Shown here: positions 1 through 7,275 of the stretch, in pieces
Position numbering within the stretch: position 1 is the stretch's first letter
How the letters are laid out: every line of letters starts with the position of its first letter
Assembly: GCF_019931215.1 (NCBI RefSeq)
Contig: NZ_JAIOUB010000002.1
Location: forward strand, 620,001-684,000
DNA from: Alcanivorax limicola
GTDB taxonomy: Bacteria; Pseudomonadota; Gammaproteobacteria; Pseudomonadales; Alcanivoracaceae
Length of the DNA: 64,000 nt
Reading direction: 5' to 3'
Notes under the pieces: model-generated
What the model was told of the DNA's origin: nothing
Databases searched by the model: none
The model's input: the letters and a program-made list of their open reading frames with translations, nothing else
Program-made: the position numbers and the translations under genes

Positions 1-215
1 GCCTGCTGCCAAGGCAGATCGCGTCCGTATGGCGGGTGCGCATGCCGGCCGGGCGCGGCAATAACCGCCACATTGCCACACGTATCGAGTTGTTTGATCA
101 CCGGGACCAGCGGGTGTTGATGCTCTCCTGCGCCGGCAGCAGCAGCGGCTCGGAGTTACCGAGTTGGCGCGCCTTGCTGGGAGATTGCCTGATGCCGCCC
201 GATGCGCCGGGCTGA
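1..215 (+). CDS. HemS/HmuS-like hemin-degrading factor, C-terminal fragment
   Basis: The reading frame is open from the left edge (first full codon at base 3) and stops with TGA at 213-215, giving about 70 residues. The tail reads as a basic and Trp-containing strand, then an 'IELFD' strand, a small hydrophobic strand and a final 'ELPSWRALL' helix. This is the order seen at the C-terminus of HemS/HmuS/ChuS heme-handling proteins, which bind or degrade heme in the cytoplasm after TonB-dependent uptake. The start, the heme ligands and the rest of the locus lie outside the window, so the call rests on a short stretch. It is convergent with yqcC, whose stop is 50 bases away. Confidence 0.5.
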   Translation, partial: LLPRQIASVWRVRMPAGRGNNRHIATRIELFDHRDQRVLMLSCAGSSSGSELPSWRALLGDCLMPPDAPG

Positions 216-264
216 TCACTTCTGATGGCCTGTTCGAATCACCTGCGCGAATCACCGGCCCGAA

Positions 265-582
265 TCAGAAGTGGTCGTCGATATCGCCGATGATGCACAG
301 CAAGTGCTCGCAACGGGGCAGGCCGGACAGGGCCTGTTCTGCCATGGGGCGCACGTCGCAGGCGCCGGGCAGTGGGTGCCCGCCAACCACCAGGGCGCGA
401 AAGCGCGCCACGAAAACCCATTGCAGCCACTCGGTGAAGGCCATGGTGTCGGCGCTGAACGGCGTGGTGCTCAGGAACGCTTCGGGGGCTGGCGGCGTGC
501 CCTGCCAATAGCCGAGACGGCGCAGCTCCTGTTCCAGGTCATCAAGCAGGGCAAGCAGATCGGTTCGCAGGGTGTCAGCCAT
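265..582 (-). CDS. yqcC: YqcC family (DUF446) protein
   Basis: This encodes 105 residues, the usual size for the YqcC/DUF446 family, a small soluble alpha-helical protein of unknown biochemical role. The typical features are an N-terminal helix with 'LLDDLEQELRRLGYW', a central 'FxEWLQWVFVARF' segment and a C-terminal 'IIGDIDDHF'. The start is set by the ATG at 580-582, which overlaps the stop of the upstream HAD phosphatase gene by 8 bases, so the two are probably translationally coupled. Nothing in the sequence shows a catalytic motif. In related bacteria it often sits near a pseudouridine synthase gene (truC), which is not seen here. Confidence 0.8.
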   Translation of the reverse strand: MADTLRTDLLALLDDLEQELRRLGYWQGTPPAPEAFLSTTPFSADTMAFTEWLQWVFVARFRALVVGGHPLPGACDVRPMAEQALSGLPRCEHLLCIIGDIDDHF

Positions 583-1282
583 CGAGCAGGGCCACCAGGT
601 CGCTGAGTTCGTGCAGATTGTGAATGCGATGGGGGTGGTCGGGCAAATCCAGGGGCCATTTCTGATCCAGCAGATTGGCCCAGACCGCCTGGAATCCGTG
701 CTGACGTGCGGCATCGACGTCTTCCAGCGGGTGGTCGCCAACATGCACGGACTGGTTGGCCCGGACGCGGGCCGAGGCGAGTGCGGCCAGGAACATGTCC
801 GGGGCCGGTTTGCGCTTGCCGATGGACTCCGAGGAGTGCTGGAAGGCAAACAGATCACCGATGCCGATGCGTTTCAGGTCCGCATTGCCATTGGTCAGCG
901 CGCCGAGGGTGTAGGAGTCTGCCAGGGTTTCCAGGACCTCCAGCGCGCCGGGAAAGAACACCACCTCATTGCGCGCCTCGTGGAAAATCTCGAACGCCTG
1001 CCCTGCCAACCGGCCTGCCTCGTCGGTGCAATAGCCCGCCGCCAGGAACCCCCGCGCCAGTGCCTCCCGGCGCAGGGCGGTGAGATTGTGCACATAACCG
1101 GGTTTTTCCAGCAGTAGCAGGTCGCGAATCTCTCGCACCTTGTCCACGGTCATGATCGTCGCGGCTTCCGGGTAGCGCTCCGCGATCCAGTCCCGGCAGC
1201 GTCGCTCCGCCCGGCGAATGACTTCATCCACCGGCCAGAGTGTGTTGTCGAGATCGAATGTGATCAGCTTCAGCGTCGCCAT
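575..1282 (-). CDS. yigB: HAD superfamily phosphatase (YigB-like)
   Basis: A 235-residue haloacid-dehalogenase phosphatase. Motif I is 'FDLDNTLWP' at residues 9-17, with the nucleophile Asp at 10 and the acid/base Asp at 12. The 'TNGN' segment supplies motif II, and 'HVGDHPLEDVDAARQHG' is motif IV with the Mg-binding acids. In Escherichia coli the YigB family dephosphorylates FMN and the riboflavin precursor 5-amino-6-(5-phospho-D-ribitylamino)uracil. That substrate is inferred here from similarity and from position: the gene follows xerC as in E. coli and Pseudomonas. The ATG at 1282 lies 54 bases after the xerC stop, so it is probably the end of the dapF-DUF484-xerC operon. Confidence 0.85.
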   Translation of the reverse strand: MATLKLITFDLDNTLWPVDEVIRRAERRCRDWIAERYPEAATIMTVDKVREIRDLLLLEKPGYVHNLTALRREALARGFLAAGYCTDEAGRLAGQAFEIFHEARNEVVFFPGALEVLETLADSYTLGALTNGNADLKRIGIGDLFAFQHSSESIGKRKPAPDMFLAALASARVRANQSVHVGDHPLEDVDAARQHGFQAVWANLLDQKWPLDLPDHPHRIHNLHELSDLVALLDG

Positions 1283-1336
1283 GGCAGCATCATAGCGCTC
1301 TGTCCCTGTCGGGGAAATGCGCCAGGTAAATGATGC

Positions 1337-2278
1337 TCAGGCGTCGTCCTCTGGCTCGGGGCCGTCGAACTCCGGGCGGCGCTGGGCCCGGGGGTGAGCG
1401 GCATCATAGACCCGGGCCAGGTGCTGGAAGTCCAGATGGGTGTAAATCTGGGTGGTGCTGAGGTTGGCGTGACCCAGCAGCTCCTGCACCGCACGCAGGT
1501 CACCGCTGGATTCGAGCAGATGGGTGGCAAACGAATGGCGCAGCATGTGGGGATGCAGGTGCTGCTCCAGCCCCGCCTCGCGGGCCCGTGCCGCAAGCCG
1601 TTTCTGGATTGCCCGGTCACCCAGCCGCCGGCCGTGCTGGCCGACAAACAGGGCCCGTTCCGCCGGATCACGCACCAGTGCCGCGCGAGCGCGCAGCCAG
1701 CGGCCCAGTGCGGCGAGGGCCGGTTGGCCCACGGGAAGATGGCGGGTCTTGCGGCCCTTGCCGGTGACCACCAGGCTGGCGTCGTGGCGGTCAATGCTGT
1801 CGATGTCCAGGCTGGCAAGCTCGGCCAGACGCAGCCCGGAGGAATAGATCAGCTCCATCATGGCGCGGTCGCGCAGGCTCAACGGGTCATCGTCGCGGGT
1901 GCTGTCCAGCAGATGCCCGACACTGTCCGGGTCCAGGGTTTTCGGCAAGCGCCGCGGGCTTTTCGGTGCCGCGACACCGACCGCGGGATTATCCCGCGCC
2001 AGCCCCTGGCTGATCAGGTAATGATAGAGGCCGCGCAGGCCCGACAGCAGGCGTTGCAGGCTTTTGCCGCCGACACCACGGCGATGCAGGGTAGCGGTGA
2101 GTTGGCGTACGTCATGCACGGTGACGGCATCCCAGCGCGTCAGGCCGCGTTCGGTAAGCAGAGCGGCGGTTTGCGCAAGGTCGCGGCCATAGTGTTTGAC
2201 CGTATGCGGTGACATGCGCCTTACGGTGGCGAGGTGGTGCAGGTAATCCTGCAGAGGTTGCTCTAATGATGTCGGCAT
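1337..2278 (-). CDS. xerC: Tyrosine recombinase XerC
   Basis: A 313-residue tyrosine recombinase that, with XerD, resolves chromosome dimers at dif. An N-terminal SAM-like core-binding domain (about 1-100) precedes the catalytic domain. All six catalytic residues are visible: Arg150, Lys174, His244, Arg247, His270 and nucleophile Tyr279, spaced as in E. coli XerC. I chose the ATG at 2278 because the product then starts 'MPTSLEQPLQDYL' at family length; a longer in-frame form would add 27 unconserved residues. The Shine-Dalgarno is weak. It lies between DUF484 and the HAD phosphatase, the conserved dapF-DUF484-xerC order. The C-terminus carries an acidic tail of about 15 residues. Confidence 0.95.
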   Translation of the reverse strand: MPTSLEQPLQDYLHHLATVRRMSPHTVKHYGRDLAQTAALLTERGLTRWDAVTVHDVRQLTATLHRRGVGGKSLQRLLSGLRGLYHYLISQGLARDNPAVGVAAPKSPRRLPKTLDPDSVGHLLDSTRDDDPLSLRDRAMMELIYSSGLRLAELASLDIDSIDRHDASLVVTGKGRKTRHLPVGQPALAALGRWLRARAALVRDPAERALFVGQHGRRLGDRAIQKRLAARAREAGLEQHLHPHMLRHSFATHLLESSGDLRAVQELLGHANLSTTQIYTHLDFQHLARVYDAAHPRAQRRPEFDGPEPEDDA

Positions 2279-2312
2279 GATGCCGTCATGATAGCGATCC
2301 CGGGTGCAGGCG

Positions 2313-3026
2313 TCAGGCGCGGCGCGCTTCGAGACGGGGATAGCGGCGCAGCAGGTCATGCATGCGGCGGCTCAGCACATCACCGATATGGCTGATGAAG
2401 ATGGTGCCCAGAGAGCTGCGGAAGTGGTGCGCGTCGAAGCTGCCGATGGCCAGCAGCCCCTGTCGGCCCTGCCATTCGAGCGGCACCATGGCGGCGGATT
2501 GCACCTGATCGGCATGGCGCGGGAACAGCTGCTCCAGTTCTACCTGACGCAACACCCCGCAGATGGCCTTACCGTTGCGCAGCAGCAATTGCAGGGCTTC
2601 GTGCAGATCGTCAGCGGCGAGGCAGCGTACCTGACTGCGCAGTTCGCCGGTCAGGTCCATGTCCCGGTCATAGACCAGCAGGGATACCGTATCGGCGCCG
2701 AAGTCCTGTTGCAGAATGCGGATCAGATCGGGGAACAGCTGCTCGGCGCTGCGACTTTCGACCATGGTCAGCACCAGCTGGCGGGTTTTCTCGAACAGCT
2801 GGTCGTTGTCGCGTGCGACCCCGAGCAGATTGTTGAGCCGGTCCCGCAGGCCCTGGTTACGTTCGCGCAGTATCTGCGCCTGACGTTCCAGCAAGGATAC
2901 CGCGTTGCCGCGGGGGTCCGGGAGCTTCAGCAGTTCAAGCAGTTCCTGACGGCCCTGGAAGAAATCTGTGTGGTCGCGCAGCCAGGCGGCAACCTGATCA
3001 CCGCTGAGGGGCTTGTGCTCGCTCAT
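2313..3026 (-). CDS. DUF484 family protein
   Basis: A 237-residue cytoplasmic protein of the DUF484 family, whose fold is GAF-like. An N-terminal '[12 protein letters not shown]' motif, diagnostic for the family, is followed by a coiled-coil stretch (about residues 45-85, '[17 protein letters not shown]') and then the GAF-like domain with '[12 protein letters not shown]'. Its biochemical role is unknown. The ATG at 3026 overlaps the dapF stop as ATGA and is preceded by GGAG at good spacing, so I prefer it to an in-frame ATG 12 bases upstream. The location between dapF and xerC is conserved across gammaproteobacteria and supports co-translation. Confidence 0.9.
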   Translation of the reverse strand: MSEHKPLSGDQVAAWLRDHTDFFQGRQELLELLKLPDPRGNAVSLLERQAQILRERNQGLRDRLNNLLGVARDNDQLFEKTRQLVLTMVESRSAEQLFPDLIRILQQDFGADTVSLLVYDRDMDLTGELRSQVRCLAADDLHEALQLLLRNGKAICGVLRQVELEQLFPRHADQVQSAAMVPLEWQGRQGLLAIGSFDAHHFRSSLGTIFISHIGDVLSRRMHDLLRRYPRLEARRA

Positions 3027-3880
3027 GCCTTGCTCCATGCATTCAGGTTCAGGTGGCCATCATAGACGCGGCTTGCCGGGCCTGTCATCAGGACGCCGCC
3101 CGTGTTCGTGTAGCGCACGCGCAGATCGCCGCCGGGCAGGGTGACGGTAACGGTGTCATCCAGCAAGCCACGGCGCTGGCCGCAGACCACGGCCGCGCAG
3201 GCGCCGGAGCCGCAGGCCAGGGTCTCGCCCACGCCGCGCTCGAACACCCGCAGGCGGATGTGCCCGCGATCCACTATCTGCATGAAGCCCACATTGACCC
3301 GCTCGGGGAAGTCCGGATGGCTCTCCAGCAGGGGGCCAACGGTGGCGACCGGCGCGGTGTCCACATTTTCCACCAGTTGCACGCAGTGCGGGTTGCCCAG
3401 GCTGACTGCCGAGACTTCCCAGGCTTGCTGCCCGGAAACCAGAAAATAGGTATCCGCTTCCTGCGTTGCACGCAGGGGGATGTCTTTCGGTGCCCAGCGC
3501 GGCGCGCCCATATCCACCGTCACCAGGCCATCATCGGTGACATGCAGGGTGATGTCCCCGCTGCGGGTTTCGACGCGAATATCGTGTTTGTCCGTCAGGC
3601 CTTCCTCGCGGACGAAGCGGGCAAAGCAGCGCGCGCCATTGCCACACTGCCCCACCTCACTGCCGTCGGCATTGAAGATGCGATAGCGGAAATCAGCGTC
3701 ACCGAGGGCGGGTTGCACCAGCAGCAATTGATCAAAGCCGATACCGAAATGCCGGTCCGCCAGGCGCTGCAGGGTGGCGACGGGCAGGGGCGAGCCCTGC
3801 TCCGGCAGGGGCTGCCGGATGCCGTCGAGCACCATGAAGTCATTGCCCAGGCCGTGCATTTTGGTGAACTTGAGTGTCAT
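3023..3880 (-). CDS. dapF: Diaminopimelate epimerase
   Basis: A 285-residue DapF, the PLP-independent epimerase that converts LL-diaminopimelate to the meso form for lysine and peptidoglycan synthesis. The two catalytic cysteines are visible in mirrored contexts: Cys79 in 'GQCGNGARC' and Cys223 in '[10 protein letters not shown]'. The N-terminal '[11 protein letters not shown]' motif is canonical. It is the first gene of the dapF-DUF484-xerC-HAD operon. In Pseudomonas lysA lies directly upstream; here that slot is taken by unrelated genes and lysA is found 5 kb away, so dapF must have its own promoter in 3881-4130. Confidence 0.97.
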   Translation of the reverse strand: MTLKFTKMHGLGNDFMVLDGIRQPLPEQGSPLPVATLQRLADRHFGIGFDQLLLVQPALGDADFRYRIFNADGSEVGQCGNGARCFARFVREEGLTDKHDIRVETRSGDITLHVTDDGLVTVDMGAPRWAPKDIPLRATQEADTYFLVSGQQAWEVSAVSLGNPHCVQLVENVDTAPVATVGPLLESHPDFPERVNVGFMQIVDRGHIRLRVFERGVGETLACGSGACAAVVCGQRRGLLDDTVTVTLPGGDLRVRYTNTGGVLMTGPASRVYDGHLNLNAWSKA

Positions 3881-4130
3881 CGCGTGTTGCTCAGTGAGGC
3901 CGGAAAACGCTCCATTGTAGCGGTCGGGCGCGTGGGGGTCACCTGATCATCGGGCAGATGGATTGTCCCTGGAATTGCCTTGCGGCATGTGCCGTCTGGG
4001 CCAGCCCGGGACGCCAGCGGCGGGTGATATTGGCACAACCTGCACTCACGTGCCCGGGTGTGGCTGTGGATACTGGTTCATCGTTGTGTGTCACCGAATT
4101 TGTATGTCACCGGATTTGTGGAGTGTCAGA

Positions 4131-5012
4131 ATGAATGCGAAAGCCAGTGTTGCAGCGCCTGCGGTGCGTCGTACGAACAAGAGCGATATCCAGCCCCGGC
4201 GCATGGATTTCGAGTTCGATCCGTCGATCCCGCGCTACTGGTTTGCCGGTGATCAGTTCAAGACCTTGCTGTTGTCGGCGCTGTCTTGCACCTTTCCCGA
4301 GGGAGAGCGCTTCTTCGTGCGCTCCGTACGCCACTATCAGCCGCATATCACGGACCCGCAATTGCGCGAGGAAGTGAAAGGCTTCATAGGTCAGGAAGCC
4401 CATCACGGTAACGAGCATGAAGCGTTCAATGCCTTTCTCGAGGAGCGCGGTATCCCGGCCCGCAAGGTCGAGGCATTCGTGCTCAAGGGGCTCAAGTGGC
4501 AATCCAGCCGCATGTCCCGCGAGCGGCAGCTGGCCAAGACCTGTGCACTGGAGCATTTCACGGCGATGCTGGCGGAGACCATTCTCGAGCACCCGGAAAT
4601 GCTGGAAGGGATGGACGAGCGCATGCTGCCGTTGTGGCTCTGGCACGCGGTGGAAGAAAGCGAGCACAAGTCCGTCGCCTTCGACGTCTATCAGGACCAG
4701 GTCGGTAGCTACTGGATTCGCACCAGTGAGATGGCCAAGACCACGGTAGAGTTTCTTGGTTTTACCATCTTCCATTATCTGCAGCTGCGTTCGGGCATGG
4801 ACGACAAGCGCGACCTGCGCTCGGTGGCGCGCGGTTTCAACTGGTTGCTGGGCCGTCCGGGCTGGTTGCGCAAACTCGGTCCGGCGTACCGGTCGTATTA
4901 TCGGCGTGATTTCCACCCTGCCCAGAAAGACAGCAAGGCGCTGCGTGAGCAGGGGCTGAAGAAACTGGCAAAAATGCTGAACCGTCCCGAGTTGCTGGAA
5001 AAGCCAGCCTGA
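4131..5012 (+). CDS. Predicted metal-dependent hydrolase (PF10118-like)
   Basis: A 293-residue soluble protein of the predicted metal-dependent hydrolase family. Metal-ligand candidates occur in a pattern resembling a di-iron four-helix bundle: 'FIGQEAHHGNEHEAFN' (about residues 85-100), 'EHFTAMLAETILEH' and 'WHAVEESEHKSVAFDVY'. The paired ExxH-type motifs suggest a ferritin-like diiron enzyme rather than a classical hydrolase; this is inference. The chosen ATG at 4131 follows GGAGTG at proper spacing and removes 56 Cys-rich unconserved residues from the longest frame. Other members occur near lipid or hydrocarbon metabolism genes in marine bacteria; the partner here is unknown. It is divergent from dapF. 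Confidence 0.8.
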   Translation: MNAKASVAAPAVRRTNKSDIQPRRMDFEFDPSIPRYWFAGDQFKTLLLSALSCTFPEGERFFVRSVRHYQPHITDPQLREEVKGFIGQEAHHGNEHEAFNAFLEERGIPARKVEAFVLKGLKWQSSRMSRERQLAKTCALEHFTAMLAETILEHPEMLEGMDERMLPLWLWHAVEESEHKSVAFDVYQDQVGSYWIRTSEMAKTTVEFLGFTIFHYLQLRSGMDDKRDLRSVARGFNWLLGRPGWLRKLGPAYRSYYRRDFHPAQKDSKALREQGLKKLAKMLNRPELLEKPA

Positions 5013-5128
5013 GGCAAGGGCCATTTTTCTGTCGTGACCTGCCCTGTTGACCATTGCCGTTCCGGCCCGGTCTGTCCAGATTGGCGCGGGTCAGGCACTA
5101 TCGGTGGATGACATCACCGGAGAGTGCC

Positions 5129-5944
5129 ATGACCACGCCCGACTCCCGCTTACCTTCTCAATCAGATTCTCCATCAGGTTCCCGGCCGCGCCCTGCTGCG
5201 CCCGGCAACAGCGTCAGCGCCGAAGAGTGGCAGCTGCGGGTCGACCTCGCAGCCGCCTATCGCCTGGTGGCCTTGTACGGCTGGGATGATCTTGTCTTTA
5301 CCCACATCTCCGTGCGCGTGCCCGGCCCGGAACACCATTTCCTGATCAACCCCTACGGCATGATGTTCGAGGAAATTACCGCCTCGAGCCTGATCAAGGT
5401 GGACCTGCACGGTGAAAAAGTGGAGGCGTCCGATTTTCCCGTCAATCCGGCTGGCTTCACCATCCACAGTGCGGTGCATGCTGCCCGCGAGGATGCCTTG
5501 TGTGTCATGCATACCCACTCACTCAATGGCGTTGCGGTTTCCGCGCAGAAGGACGGGGTGCTGCCGATCTCCCAGCAGTCGCTTTTCGTCCTCTCGTCGC
5601 TGGGCTATCACGCCTATGAAGGGGTGGCGCTCAACGAGGAGGAGAAGCCGCGCCTGGTGGCGGATCTGGGCACCGCCAACTTTCTCATGTTGCGCAACCA
5701 CGGGCTGCTGACCGTCGGTGCCTCGGTGGCAGACGCTTTTCTGAATATGTATGTCTTTGAAGCGGCGTGCATGGTGCAGGTGCGGGCGCTGGCGGGCAGT
5801 CGCGAACTGATTCAGGTTGATCCGCGGATTGTGGCGGGCATACAGGCGCAGGCGGCCCAGGTGACGAAAGGGCTGGGTGGAGCGCTGGCCTGGCCGGGCT
5901 TGCTGCGCAAGCTTGATCGGACCAATCCGGGTTACGCCGACTGA
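5129..5944 (+). CDS. Class II aldolase/adducin-family protein
   Basis: A 271-residue member of the class II aldolase/adducin fold, related to fuculose-phosphate aldolases but close to the uncharacterised long group typical of proteobacteria. The zinc-site elements visible are 'VMHTHSLNG' (two histidines) and the later 'LRNHGLLTVG' histidine, plus the 'WDDLVFTHISVRVPG' N-terminal strand. The first 30 residues are low-complexity Ser/Pro/Arg. I chose the ATG at 5129 because GGAGAG precedes it; an in-frame ATG at 5108 is possible. It follows the metal-dependent hydrolase by 116 bases in the same direction and converges on the ArsA-like ATPase, overlapping its 3' end by 13 bases. The substrate is unknown. 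Confidence 0.82.
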   Translation: MTTPDSRLPSQSDSPSGSRPRPAAPGNSVSAEEWQLRVDLAAAYRLVALYGWDDLVFTHISVRVPGPEHHFLINPYGMMFEEITASSLIKVDLHGEKVEASDFPVNPAGFTIHSAVHAAREDALCVMHTHSLNGVAVSAQKDGVLPISQQSLFVLSSLGYHAYEGVALNEEEKPRLVADLGTANFLMLRNHGLLTVGASVADAFLNMYVFEAACMVQVRALAGSRELIQVDPRIVAGIQAQAAQVTKGLGGALAWPGLLRKLDRTNPGYAD

Positions 5945-6972
5945 GCGCTGCCCAGTAGTTCGGCGCCCAGGGCGGACAGCGCCGCCAGGCCCTGAACGTC
6001 GTCCGCCATCAATGCGATTTGCCGCCTGGGCAGTGTGCCCAGGCGCTGATCTATGTCGTCCAGATGCCGTTGTTGCCGTTGCCCTCGGGCGTGCATGAAG
6101 GCGCTGCCGGTGTCCTGCGGTAATACCCGATTGATAATGATGCCGGCGACCGGGATCTGGTGCGCCTGCAGGCTGCTGACGGCGCGCTCCGTTTCCAGAA
6201 TCGGCAACTTCTCCGGTGTCATCACAAACACGAAGGCGGTGTGTGCCGGGTCCATCAGTAATCGACGGGTGCGGTGAAACAGGTGCTGGCGCTGGCGCAG
6301 GGTCTCGGTCAGGCCACGGGTGCGGGCATCCATGCTGGCCAGCGCATCCTGTTGCGGTGATCCCATGGGGCTGTCCAGATCCCGGCCGGGCGTCAGATGC
6401 CCCAGCACCTTGCCCAGCTGCGCCGCGCGTTCGTTGTGACGCAGCAGGCCATCTGTCCAGGCGGCCATGATCTCCGGCAGACTCAGCAGGCGCAGGGTGT
6501 GGCCGGTGGGGGCGGTGTCCAGCACCACCAGATCAAAACGCTCGCGGGCATCCTCCAGCAGGCGGGCGAGCCGCTCCAGCAGGGCGGCTTCCTCGGCGCC
6601 GGGGGATTGACGTGTCAGGTTCATCTGCCGCGCCAGCTCGCGCTGCTGGTCCGGGGTGGTGAAGCCTCGCATCTGCTCCAGGACGCGGTTGAGGTAGGCG
6701 TCGGTTTCCCGATCCGGATCAATTTCCAGTGCTGTCAGCCGCTCGGCCAGCGCGGTTTCCTGGCCGCCAATGGGCCGGTCGAAGGCATCCGCCAGGCTGT
6801 GTGCCGGGTCGGTAGACACCAGCAGTACGCGCTGCCCTTGCTGTGCCGCTGCCAAGGCCAGCGCCGATGCCATGGTGGTTTTGCCCACGCCGCCCTTGCC
6901 GCCCACCAGCAACAGCCGGTGCTGGCGGATGAGTGCCGGGACGTTCAGTGCGGGCGTTTTTGTTCCGGGCAT
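5932..6972 (-). CDS. ArsA/Get3-family ATPase
   Basis: A 346-residue single-domain ATPase of the ArsA/Get3 class in the SIMIBI P-loop group. The deviant Walker A 'GKGGVGKT' lies at residues 25-32, followed by 'STDPAHSLADAF' (switch I, typical of ArsA) and 'DTAPTGHTLRLLSLP' (switch II). There is no arsenite-binding Cys triad and no duplicated ATPase half, so an arsenic pump role is unlikely. No Get3-type CxxC zinc motif is visible. The gene starts 2 bases after the stop of the 95-residue CC-ending protein, which itself follows the CstA-like transporter. This suggests a membrane-protein targeting or transporter-coupled role, which is inference. Confidence 0.88.
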   Translation of the reverse strand: MPGTKTPALNVPALIRQHRLLLVGGKGGVGKTTMASALALAAAQQGQRVLLVSTDPAHSLADAFDRPIGGQETALAERLTALEIDPDRETDAYLNRVLEQMRGFTTPDQQRELARQMNLTRQSPGAEEAALLERLARLLEDARERFDLVVLDTAPTGHTLRLLSLPEIMAAWTDGLLRHNERAAQLGKVLGHLTPGRDLDSPMGSPQQDALASMDARTRGLTETLRQRQHLFHRTRRLLMDPAHTAFVFVMTPEKLPILETERAVSSLQAHQIPVAGIIINRVLPQDTGSAFMHARGQRQQRHLDDIDQRLGTLPRRQIALMADDVQGLAALSALGAELLGSAQSA

Positions 6973-6974
6973 GG

Positions 6975-7262
6975 TCAGCAACACCGCATGTTGTCCAGTG
7001 GCGAGTGTTCCATGCCCATACGCCGGTGCCAGTCGTGGAAGCGTTCCAGCAGCAATGGCTGCAGCTCCAGCGTGTACCAGCTTGCCGGGTTGGGCACGCC
7101 CAGGGTTTCGGAGAACACCAGCAGCATGAACAGGTCCTCCTCGTCGCGCCTGGCGCGGGCAATGGCGGCCCGGTAGGGCGCGTTATACCAGGTCATGCCG
7201 AGTTCCCCGGCCTTCTGGTGCCAGCGGCGCAGGCGCGATGTCAGTGTCATGGCGCTTTTCAT
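6975..7262 (-). CDS. Small C-terminal Cys-Cys protein ('cory-CC-star' type)
   Basis: This encodes 95 residues ending in 'DNMRCC' immediately before the stop codon. From memory this matches a small family named for a Cys-Cys directly before the stop (cory-CC-star); I cannot verify the match here. The body is charged and amphipathic with a hydrophobic helix 'DLFMLLVFSETLGVPNPASWYTLEL' broken by Pro, and no signal peptide. It lies between the cstA stop (13 bases before its ATG) and the ArsA-like ATPase, so it is almost certainly co-translated with both. A start at the second Met (7250) is possible. In many bacteria CstA/BtsT transporters are followed by a different small protein (YbdD/DUF466), whose place this occupies. 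Confidence 0.75.
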   Translation of the reverse strand: MKSAMTLTSRLRRWHQKAGELGMTWYNAPYRAAIARARRDEEDLFMLLVFSETLGVPNPASWYTLELQPLLLERFHDWHRRMGMEHSPLDNMRCC

Positions 7263-7275
7263 GGTGCGTTACTCG

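Noticed and set aside
5932..6972. ArsA as an arsenic efflux pump subunit
   Set aside because: No arsB, arsR or arsC nearby, no duplicated ATPase domain and no Cys triad; the context points elsewhere.
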